Assembly: GCA_023133395.1 (NCBI GenBank)
Contig: JAGLWO010000582.1
Coordinates: 1-5,521, forward strand
From: Candidatus Cloacimonadota bacterium
GTDB lineage: Bacteria > Cloacimonadota > Cloacimonadia > Cloacimonadales > TCS61
Direction: 5' to 3'
DNA: 5,521 bases
The first letter of the stretch is position 1; each line of letters begins with the position of its first letter. The position numbers were made by a program, and so were the translations under genes. The notes beneath the pieces were generated by a model. The model did not search any database. It was not told where the DNA came from and saw nothing but the letters and a program-made list of their open reading frames with translations. Shown here in pieces: positions 1-5,521 of the stretch.

Positions 1-459
1 ATTAATACACTTAAACAAGCTTTTAGTAAGGATCCGGAATATGTGAAATCAATTAATTCTTTTCTATTTCCACTCGGGAAGCGTCTAAATCTTGCAAAGG
101 AAGTTGCAGCTAAACTCAACAATGAATCTGTCTGGGGAAATCTGTTCCACATTTTAATTAAAAAACACCGTTTTACAATTATTATGGATGTTCTTTTCGA
201 ATTGGAAAACTCTATTCTGGAAAGCAGAAACCAGACTAAAGTCTCATTAAAAATAGCCCACGAACATCCTGATTTAATTATGAAAAATATTATAAAAGTA
301 ATCAAAAATGTTTTGAAGAAAGATGTGATATTGGATATTGAAATTAATCCGGAAATAATCGGTGGATTTATTGCTCAGACAGAATCACTTTTAATAGATG
401 GTTCTGTGAAAAATAATTTAATAAGGTTAACAAAAATTAGGTTAAAAAACAATAAATGA
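1..459 (+). CDS. atpH: ATP synthase F1 subunit delta, 5'-truncated by the window edge
   Basis: The delta subunit (OSCP-type) links the top of the F1 alpha/beta head to the peripheral stalk on the cytoplasmic side of the membrane. The frame is open from base 1, giving 152 visible residues; the family is usually about 175-185 long, so roughly 25-30 N-terminal residues lie outside the window. The visible part covers most of the N-terminal helical domain, including the helix around residues 44-75 (Trp-Gly-Asn-Leu-Phe, then Lys-Lys-His-Arg-Phe). The conserved C-terminal domain carries NPEIIGG at 116-122 and IDGSV at 132-136, which match the delta signature. A GTG at base 43 could be taken as a start, but the residues before it (FSKDPEYV) read as normal delta sequence, so the true start is upstream. 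The stop TGA at 457-459 overlaps the atpA ribosome binding site. Position directly before atpA is the classic location for this gene. Confidence 0.95.
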   Translation: MNTLKQAFSKDPEYVKSINSFLFPLGKRLNLAKEVAAKLNNESVWGNLFHILIKKHRFTIIMDVLFELENSILESRNQTKVSLKIAHEHPDLIMKNIIKVIKNVLKKDVILDIEINPEIIGGFIAQTESLLIDGSVKNNLIRLTKIRLKNNK

Positions 460-461
460 GG
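458..461 (+). promoter_or_regulatory. Shine-Dalgarno site of atpA, overlapping the atpH stop
   Basis: GAGG lies five bases before the atpA ATG at 467 and shares two bases with the TGA stop of atpH. A ribosome finishing delta therefore terminates on the initiation site of alpha, which favours coupled translation. It also supports the chosen atpA start. Confidence 0.75.
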
Positions 462-466
462 TCGTT

Positions 467-1966
467 ATGAAAATACAACCAGATGAAATAAGTTCGATAT
501 TAAAGGAAAAAATAAACAATTTCAAGTTTGAGATCGATATTGCTGAAACCGGGAAAGTTGTGCAGGTTGGTGATGGTATAGCCAGGGTTTATGGCATGGA
601 AAATGTAATGGCTGGCGAGATGATCGAATTTCCTGGTAATGTTGTTGGGATGGCTCTGAACCTTGAAGAGGATAACGTTGGGTGCATTATTTTTGGTGAG
701 ACTCGGAAAATAAAAGAAGGTGATATTGCCAAAAGAACAAAACGTATCCTTCAGGTTCCAGTTGGAGAATCTCTTTTGGGACGTGTTGTTAATTCTCTGG
801 GTCAACCACTCGATGGAAAAGGAATAATTAAAGCAAAGGAACACCATCCTGTGGAAAGAAAAGCACTTGGAGTGATTCAGCGACAGCCAGTGAAAGAACC
901 TCTACAAACAGGTTTAAAATCAATCGATTCAATGATTCCAATCGGAAGGGGACAAAGGGAACTTATTATTGGTGACAGGCAAACAGGAAAAACTGCAATT
1001 GCAATCGATACCATTATCAACCAGAAAGATACTGATGTAATATGCATTTATGTAGCGATCGGTCAAAAGAAATCTTCGGTAGCAAAAATTGTAAAGATAT
1101 TAGAAAATTATGGTGCAATGGACTATTCAATTATTGTCATAGCTTCTGCTTCTGAATCAGCCTCACTTCGATACCTGGCACCTTATACAGGTTGTACAAT
1201 GGGAGAATATTTCCGGGATAAAGGAAAACATGCGGTAATCATTTATGATGACCTTTCCAAGCATGCTGTTTCTTATCGAGAGTTATCGCTTCTTCTTAGA
1301 AGACCTCCGGGTCGTGAAGCATACCCGGGAGATGTGTTTTATCTTCATTCACGTCTTTTGGAACGAGCTTCCAAACTTAATGATGAACTCGGTGGAGGTT
1401 CTTTAACAGCTCTTCCAATAATTGAGACTCAAGCTGATGATATTACTGCCTATATTCCCACGAATGTGATTTCCATCACAGACGGACAAATCTATCTTGG
1501 CAGTCGTCTTTTTTATTCAGGAATCAGACCTGCCATAAATGCCGGTCTTTCGGTTTCCCGTGTGGGTGGTAATGCTCAAATCAAAGCTATGAAAAACGTC
1601 ACAGGTCAATTACGTGTTGACCTGGCTCAATATGCCGAACTTGAAGCGTTTTCTAAATTTGGTTCTGACCTGGATAAAGCGACTCAAGCTCAGCTTCGAA
1701 GGGGTGAAAGACTTATGGAGATTCTGAAACAGGGTCAATATTCACCATTACCTGTAGCTAAACAGATTTTCATTATTTTCATAGCAAATGAAGGTTACCT
1801 TGATAAAATTGAAATCGGAGATGTTAAAAAAGTTGAGGAAGAACTGTATTCAACCCTCGATTCTGAATATAAAGAATTTATGAAAAGTCTTACTAAAGAA
1901 AAACTTACTGATGAGACCAAAGATGCAATGCGAAAAATCTGTGAAAAAGTACTCTCAAAATTTTAA
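467..1966 (+). CDS. atpA: ATP synthase F1 subunit alpha
   Basis: Alpha alternates with beta in the F1 hexamer and carries the non-catalytic nucleotide sites while completing the catalytic site of the neighbouring beta. The 499-residue product is full length for the family (about 500-515). It begins with the typical IQPDEISSIL segment, followed by the N-terminal beta-barrel with VGDGIARVYG at 34-43. The Walker A motif GDRQTGKT is at 169-176, and the Walker B region HAVIIYDD is at 255-262. The alpha/beta signature PAINAGLSVS is at 355-364, immediately followed by Arg365, the expected arginine finger that reaches into the beta site. The C-terminal helical domain runs from about residue 375 and includes the DLAQYAELEAFSKFGSDLD stretch. 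No insertion, frameshift or missing key residue is visible. It sits 7 bases after atpH and 9 bases before atpG. Confidence 0.98.
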   Translation: MKIQPDEISSILKEKINNFKFEIDIAETGKVVQVGDGIARVYGMENVMAGEMIEFPGNVVGMALNLEEDNVGCIIFGETRKIKEGDIAKRTKRILQVPVGESLLGRVVNSLGQPLDGKGIIKAKEHHPVERKALGVIQRQPVKEPLQTGLKSIDSMIPIGRGQRELIIGDRQTGKTAIAIDTIINQKDTDVICIYVAIGQKKSSVAKIVKILENYGAMDYSIIVIASASESASLRYLAPYTGCTMGEYFRDKGKHAVIIYDDLSKHAVSYRELSLLLRRPPGREAYPGDVFYLHSRLLERASKLNDELGGGSLTALPIIETQADDITAYIPTNVISITDGQIYLGSRLFYSGIRPAINAGLSVSRVGGNAQIKAMKNVTGQLRVDLAQYAELEAFSKFGSDLDKATQAQLRRGERLMEILKQGQYSPLPVAKQIFIIFIANEGYLDKIEIGDVKKVEEELYSTLDSEYKEFMKSLTKEKLTDETKDAMRKICEKVLSKF

Positions 1967-1969
1967 GGA
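1965..1969 (+). promoter_or_regulatory. Shine-Dalgarno site of atpG
   Basis: AAGGA overlaps the last two bases of the atpA stop (TAA at 1964-1966) and is followed by a six-base spacer to the ATG at 1976. The arrangement mirrors the atpH/atpA junction. Confidence 0.75.
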
Positions 1970-1975
1970 TTTTAG

Positions 1976-2827
1976 ATGGCAACATTAAAAGAAATCAGAA
2001 ATCGCATCGAGAGTGTAAAAAATACAAGACAAATTACGAATGCAATGAGAATGGTTGCAGCTTCAAAGCTTCGTAAAGCTCAGGAAAATATCCTGAAAGC
2101 CAGACCATACGCTGATTACATCAATGATATGCTCAAAACATTGAAGCTGAAAAATAAAACCACTACTCATCCGTTATTAGTTGATGTTCCTGAAGAAGGG
2201 AGAATAGCTTTTGTAATAGTAACTTCCGATAGAGGACTTTGCGGTTCCTTTAATTCACAGATTATTAGGGAAGCACACAAATATATTAAACAAAATCCAC
2301 ATGCTGATATTATTTGTTTAGGGAAAAAGGGTTTTGATTATTTTAAAAAGCATTCAAGGAAGATAACCGATTCATACACTGGCCTTTTCAATGAAATGGA
2401 TTTCAGTGTTTCAAAAAATGTTGCTGAAAAGCTTCTTGATTTGTATCTGGAAGAAAATTATATTAAGATTGATGTATTGTATAATGAGTTTAAATCGGCT
2501 ATCCAACAGAATATAACTGTGAAGCAACTTTTACCTATAATTCCAATAGAATCTGATGAAGTTACAACACTCGATTTTATTTATGAACCGGATGAGGACA
2601 TAATAATTGAGGAATTAGGCAGGAAATATGTGCATGTTGATATCTGGCGGATAATGCTGGAATCTTCTGCAGCGGAACAGGGTGCAAGAATGACAGCAAT
2701 GGATTCTGCAACCGATAATGCTGCTGAGTTGATTGATGTTCTCACACTTTACTTTAATAGAGCAAGACAGGCTGCAATAACTAAAGAAATAATTGAGATA
2801 GCTTCTGGTGCAGAAGCCATACAGTAA
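1976..2827 (+). CDS. atpG: ATP synthase F1 subunit gamma
   Basis: Gamma is the central shaft whose rotation drives the conformational changes in the beta subunits. The 283-residue product has the usual bacterial length. The N-terminal coiled-coil helix holds the family hallmark IRNRIESVKNTRQITNAM, followed by MVAASKLRKAQ at about 26-36. The central Rossmann-like domain shows VTSDRGLCGSFN at 82-93. The C-terminal helix carries AAEQGARMTAMDSATDNA at about 232-249 and the gamma signature ITKEIIEIASGAEA at 268-281. The insert that gives chloroplast gamma its redox control is absent, and I see no Cys pair in that region. The gene ends TAA directly followed by an in-frame TAG (2828-2830), so termination is backed up. 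A 22-base gap, the widest within the operon, separates it from atpD. Confidence 0.97.
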   Translation: MATLKEIRNRIESVKNTRQITNAMRMVAASKLRKAQENILKARPYADYINDMLKTLKLKNKTTTHPLLVDVPEEGRIAFVIVTSDRGLCGSFNSQIIREAHKYIKQNPHADIICLGKKGFDYFKKHSRKITDSYTGLFNEMDFSVSKNVAEKLLDLYLEENYIKIDVLYNEFKSAIQQNITVKQLLPIIPIESDEVTTLDFIYEPDEDIIIEELGRKYVHVDIWRIMLESSAAEQGARMTAMDSATDNAAELIDVLTLYFNRARQAAITKEIIEIASGAEAIQ

Positions 2828-2838
2828 TAGAAATTTAT

Positions 2839-2844
2839 AAGGGG
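2839..2844 (+). promoter_or_regulatory. Shine-Dalgarno site of atpD
   Basis: AAGGGG is followed by a five-base spacer and the ATG at 2850. It is one of the purine-rich sites that set atpD apart from atpC, which has no such site, and it fits the need for three beta copies per enzyme. Confidence 0.75.
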
Positions 2845-2849
2845 TATAA

Positions 2850-4361
2850 ATGGTTTATGGAAGAGTAATTCAAATCATAGGACCAACAGTGGATGTTAAG
2901 TTCCCTGAAGGTAATTTACCTGCTATTCATAATGCTTTGAAAATCAAAAGAAAAGATAATCCAGATCTTGTGTTGGAAGTTCAAATGCATCTTGGAGAAA
3001 GTATAGTCCGTACAGTTGCAATGGACTCCACCGATGGATTAGTCAGGAATGAGAAAGTTATTGATACAACTGAACCGATTACTGTTCCTGTGGGGGAAGG
3101 AGTATTAGGAAGGATGATAAACGTTGTTGGTGAACCGATAGATGATATGGGTCCAATAAAGGCTGAACAGAGATACCCGATCCATCGTCAAGCACCTGTA
3201 TTTGAAAATCTTTCTACTGAAGATGAAATCCTTGAAACAGGAATTAAAGTTGTAGATTTAATTGAGCCATATTCAAAAGGTGGGAAGATCGGATTATTTG
3301 GTGGTGCGGGAGTTGGAAAAACAATACTCATTCAGGAACTTATCAGAAATATTGCTATTGAACATGGTGGGTTTTCAGTATTTTCTGGAGTTGGGGAAAG
3401 AACCCGTGAAGGAAATGATCTGTGGCTCGAGATGAAAGAATCTGGAGTTATTGATAAAACTGCTCTTATTTTTGGACAGATGAATGAACCTCCCGGAGCA
3501 CGTCAAAGAGTTGGATTAACAGGTCTTACAGTTGCCGAGTACTTCAGGGATGTTTCTAAGAAAGATGTGCTTTTATTTATTGATAATATTTTCCGTTTTA
3601 CACAAGCAGGTTCTGAGGTTTCAGCTCTTTTAGGAAGAATGCCCTCAGCAGTTGGTTATCAACCTACATTGGCTACTGAAATGGGTGTTCTACAGGAAAG
3701 GATTACTTCAACTAAAGATGGTTCTATTACTTCAGTTCAAGCTATTTTTGTGCCTGCAGACGACCTGACAGATCCAGCACCTGCAACTACGTTCTCTCAC
3801 CTTGATGCGACCACTGTTCTTGATAGAAGGATAGTTGAGCTCGGTATTTATCCTGCAGTTAATCCCCTTGATTCAACCAGTCGTATACTTGACCCGAAGA
3901 TTATTGGAGAAGAGCACTATTTTGTTGCTCGTGAAACCCAGAGAATTATTCAGAAATATAAAGATCTTCAGGATATTATTGCAATTCTTGGTATGGATGA
4001 ACTTTCCGAAGAAGACAAACTTATTGTTAATAGAGCTCGTAAATTAGAAAGATTCTTTTCTCAACCGTTCTTTGTTGCAGAAGAATTTTTAAATATGCCT
4101 GGTGTTTACGTACCACTCAAAGAGACTATAGAAGGATTTAAAGTAATAATCAATGGAGAATGTGACGATTGGCCGGAACAAGCCTTTTTATACGTAGGAA
4201 GTATAGAAGCTGCTGAAGAAAAAGCAAAAAAGATTCGTAAAGGAGTAATAAAAGTAGAAGAAACAAAAGAGTCTTCTTCAGGTGTTTCAATGAGTGGAAG
4301 AAGTAAAACAGATTCAATAGTTAAACCTATTGGTCCACGAAAGAAAAAAAGAAAAAGATAA
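2850..4361 (+). CDS. atpD: ATP synthase F1 subunit beta, with a basic C-terminal extension
   Basis: Beta is the catalytic subunit that makes or hydrolyses ATP. The 503-residue product starts with the usual short beta-barrel opening (GRVIQIIGPTVDVKFPEG). Walker A GGAGVGKT is at 151-158. The catalytic Glu is expected at 183 in VGERTREGND, with Arg184 beside it. Walker B ends at Asp245 in LLFIDNIFRF. Tyr334 precedes the signature PAVNPLDSTS (335-344), which has Asn at position four where Asp is common; the family pattern allows either. DELSEED at 383-389 is the conserved C-terminal loop that contacts gamma and epsilon. The normal fold ends near residue 464, after AAEEKAKKIRK. The protein then runs on for about 39 residues rich in Lys, Arg and Ser, ending RKKKRKR. 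Most bacterial beta subunits are about 460-480 long, so this tail is unusual. The stop is three bases before atpC and in the same frame. Confidence 0.97.
   Translation: MVYGRVIQIIGPTVDVKFPEGNLPAIHNALKIKRKDNPDLVLEVQMHLGESIVRTVAMDSTDGLVRNEKVIDTTEPITVPVGEGVLGRMINVVGEPIDDMGPIKAEQRYPIHRQAPVFENLSTEDEILETGIKVVDLIEPYSKGGKIGLFGGAGVGKTILIQELIRNIAIEHGGFSVFSGVGERTREGNDLWLEMKESGVIDKTALIFGQMNEPPGARQRVGLTGLTVAEYFRDVSKKDVLLFIDNIFRFTQAGSEVSALLGRMPSAVGYQPTLATEMGVLQERITSTKDGSITSVQAIFVPADDLTDPAPATTFSHLDATTVLDRRIVELGIYPAVNPLDSTSRILDPKIIGEEHYFVARETQRIIQKYKDLQDIIAILGMDELSEEDKLIVNRARKLERFFSQPFFVAEEFLNMPGVYVPLKETIEGFKVIINGECDDWPEQAFLYVGSIEAAEEKAKKIRKGVIKVEETKESSSGVSMSGRSKTDSIVKPIGPRKKKRKR
4242..4358 (+). other. Basic, low-complexity tail at the C-terminus of beta
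   Basis: These 39 codons (residues 465-503 of AtpD) follow the last recognisable helix of beta. They have no match to the family that I can recognise. The composition is Lys/Arg- and Ser-rich: a mixed-charge part (VEETKESSS), a Ser/Gly part (GVSMSGRSK), and a strongly basic end. The tail is probably disordered. Its last codons form an A-rich tract with seven A at 4344-4350 and five A at 4352-4356, just ahead of the atpC start. A role is not known; binding to phospholipid, nucleic acid or a stalk subunit is possible but is only inference. Confidence 0.7.
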
Positions 4362-4364
4362 AAA

Positions 4365-4763
4365 ATGGATAAATTGCATTTAGAAGTAATTCAACCTTTC
4401 AAGATAAGAATTAGTAGCGATTTTGATCATATCATTGTACCTGGTGTTGATGGTGATTTTGGAATCGATATTAATCATACTCCATTTATAACTAAAATAA
4501 GACCTGGCATACTACAGCTTTATAAAGGGAATCAAATCGAAAAATACGCTATCCATGATGGATTTGTAACAGTTGAGAATAATATGATTAAGATTATCTG
4601 TGAAGTTGTCGAAAAGACCAATGAAATTAATGTTAAGAGAGCAGCTTCATCAAAGGAAAGAGCAGAGAAAAGGTTAAAAAGTTCTGCAGACGATATTGAT
4701 TTTAGACGCGCGGAAGTTTCTTTGAAAAGAGCCCTAGTGCGATTAGAACTTGGTAGTAAATAG
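4365..4763 (+). CDS. atpC: ATP synthase F1 subunit epsilon
   Basis: Epsilon binds the foot of gamma and the c-ring, and its C-terminal helices can extend to inhibit ATP hydrolysis. The 132-residue product has both expected parts. The N-terminal beta-sandwich (1 to about 85) shows PGVDGDFGIDINHTPFIT at 26-43 and RPGIL at 46-50. The C-terminal helix-turn-helix (about 88-130) shows KRAASSKERAEKRL, then DDIDFRRAEVSLKRALVRL. Residues 88-93 are INVKRA, aligned with the I(L)DxxRA ATP-binding motif known from Bacillus epsilon, but with Asn for Asp. There is no convincing Shine-Dalgarno site: upstream is an A-rich tract and the atpD stop lies three bases away, so translation is probably coupled to atpD. 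That would suit a one-copy subunit made after a three-copy one. It appears to be the last gene of the atp operon. Confidence 0.95.
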   Translation: MDKLHLEVIQPFKIRISSDFDHIIVPGVDGDFGIDINHTPFITKIRPGILQLYKGNQIEKYAIHDGFVTVENNMIKIICEVVEKTNEINVKRAASSKERAEKRLKSSADDIDFRRAEVSLKRALVRLELGSK

Positions 4764-4898
4764 CTAGTATCAAAAAGTTACCCCATTTTTATGATATGTT
4801 TTCTATAGATTTACAGTTTGAAATTCAGCAAATGAATACAATATCAGAGATGGTTTTTTATTCCATATTTGATTGTTCTAATTGAGATTTTTAGAATT
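4764..4898 (+). other. AT-rich gap between atpC and the lipoprotein gene
   Basis: This 135-base stretch is very AT-rich and holds no credible gene. I see no GC-rich hairpin followed by a T-run, so no clear intrinsic terminator. The nearest thing is a five-base inverted repeat, ATTCA/TGAAT, at 4823-4837 with a GCAAA loop; it is too weak, and the T-run at 4854-4859 is too far away. No promoter with good spacing stands out. The atp transcript may end here by another mechanism or read through into the next gene. Confidence 0.5.
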
Positions 4899-5521
4899 AT
4901 GAAAAATAGATTTTTACTTTTTTTTATATTATTTGTTGTAATTGTTTTTTCATGTACAAAGAAAAATGAAGTTCAAAAATTGGAAAATGAAAAACGAGAA
5001 AATAGTTCGCAAATAATAATAGTTGACAGTATAAAATATACAAAGATGAAAAACATTGTTGAAAAAAAAGAGAAATCAAAAATAAATAAAATTGAGAAAT
5101 TTGGTTTTACAAAAGGAATTTATTTAACAGCATATACTGTTGCATCTCCAATATTTTATTCAATACTTGATAGCGCCCAGGCAGCAGGAATAAATACAAT
5201 TGTATTTGACCTAAAAAATATGAATGGGCATATTTTCTTTTCAATACATCAAAAAGGCTCCCTGACGCGCGAAAATGTTAATGCAATAATTAACATTCCT
5301 TATATTGTTAAAATCCTTCACAGACGAAATTTGAGAGCCGTTGCCCGTGTGGTTATGTTCCATGATCAATTTACCTCAGAAAGGGATTCCTTACTTCGTC
5401 CACAAAAATTTAATGGCTCACAATGGAAGGAAAGCGAAAGAAGAAAACCATCATGGTTAGATCCTTCTCACCCTGATGTTCAGAATGAACTCCTGGATAT
5501 AATAGATCAAATTGCAAAACA
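4899..5521 (+). CDS. Predicted lipoprotein with a DUF4015-like (putative glycoside hydrolase) domain, 3'-truncated
   Basis: The frame runs off the window end with 207 complete codons and no stop. The ATG at 4899 is the first after an in-frame TGA at 4833. It is supported by a lipoprotein signal: MKNR, a hydrophobic core at 5-17, and a lipobox ending VFSC with the lipidated Cys at 19. Thr at +2 is compatible with outer-membrane sorting. Residues 20-68 are a Lys/Glu-rich linker. From residue 69 the sequence GFTKGIYLTAYT, then GINTIVFDLKNMNGHIFFS (98-115), LRAVARVVMFHD (145-156) and SWLDPSHPDVQ (185-195) resemble the start of the DUF4015 (GH13-like TIM barrel) family. I judge this from memory of the family pattern. 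The usual FDYVRFP-type segment, which would help judge activity, lies past the window end. The substrate is unknown. No strong Shine-Dalgarno site is visible; GAG at 4884-4886 is 12 bases away. It is not an ATP synthase component, and its place next to atpC is probably incidental. Confidence 0.75.
   Translation, partial: MKNRFLLFFILFVVIVFSCTKKNEVQKLENEKRENSSQIIIVDSIKYTKMKNIVEKKEKSKINKIEKFGFTKGIYLTAYTVASPIFYSILDSAQAAGINTIVFDLKNMNGHIFFSIHQKGSLTRENVNAIINIPYIVKILHRRNLRAVARVVMFHDQFTSERDSLLRPQKFNGSQWKESERRKPSWLDPSHPDVQNELLDIIDQIAK

Noticed and set aside
43..45. GTG as the start of the delta subunit gene
   Set aside because: The frame is open back to base 1 and the upstream residues fit the delta N-terminal domain. 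Starting here would also leave the protein about 40 residues short for the family.
500..847. Minus-strand open frame of 115 codons inside atpA
   Set aside because: It lies fully within a strongly conserved gene on the other strand, and its product shows no recognisable domain. It is a shadow frame.
3835..4047. Plus-strand open frame of 70 codons inside atpD
   Set aside because: It overlaps the conserved signature and C-terminal domain of beta in another frame. Its composition is that of a shadow.
4810..4842. Promoter-like pair TTTACA and TACAAT upstream of the lipoprotein gene
   Set aside because: Each half is one base off the sigma-70 consensus, but the spacer is 21 bases, too long for a typical promoter, and such matches are frequent in AT-rich DNA.
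4823..4859. Inverted repeat ATTCA/TGAAT followed by a T-run, as a terminator of the atp operon
   Set aside because: The stem is only five base pairs and mostly A-T, and the T-run starts about 16 bases after it, so it does not fit an intrinsic terminator.
4832..4885. Short ORF of 17 codons in the gap after atpC
   Set aside because: It is very short, has no Shine-Dalgarno site and no recognisable peptide; it is expected by chance in AT-rich DNA.

Overview
This window is the distal part of a bacterial F-type ATP synthase operon, followed by the start of an unrelated lipoprotein gene. All genes are on the + strand. The order is atpH (delta, 5' end cut off by the window), atpA (alpha), atpG (gamma), atpD (beta), atpC (epsilon), then a 135-base AT-rich gap and a 3'-truncated gene for a predicted lipoprotein with a DUF4015-like (putative glycoside hydrolase-like) domain. 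The F1 sector is encoded completely apart from the first residues of delta. The Fo genes (atpB, atpE, atpF) would be expected upstream, outside the window.

The five atp genes are packed with gaps of 7, 9, 22 and 3 bases, so they almost certainly form one transcription unit. Alpha and beta make the hexameric catalytic head, gamma is the rotating central shaft, epsilon is the rotor-attached regulatory subunit, and delta ties the head to the peripheral stalk. The key catalytic motifs of beta and the arginine finger of alpha are intact, so the enzyme looks functional. atpA, atpG and atpD each have a purine-rich Shine-Dalgarno site. atpC has none and lies directly behind the atpD stop, which suggests translational coupling.

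The DNA is AT-rich. A lipobox ending in Phe-Ser-Cys on the downstream gene points to a bacterium with lipoprotein processing, probably Gram-negative. An unbroken delta-alpha-gamma-beta-epsilon block argues against typical Bacteroidota and Chlorobi, where atpD-atpC usually sit apart. I cannot place the organism more precisely from the sequence alone.

The less ordinary points are a roughly 39-residue basic, Ser/Lys-rich tail on beta; atpD and atpC lying in the same frame with only one stop and one codon between them; and an Asp-to-Asn change in the epsilon ATP-binding motif. I see no mobile element, CRISPR array, RNA gene or evident new multigene system. This is mostly a conserved housekeeping region.
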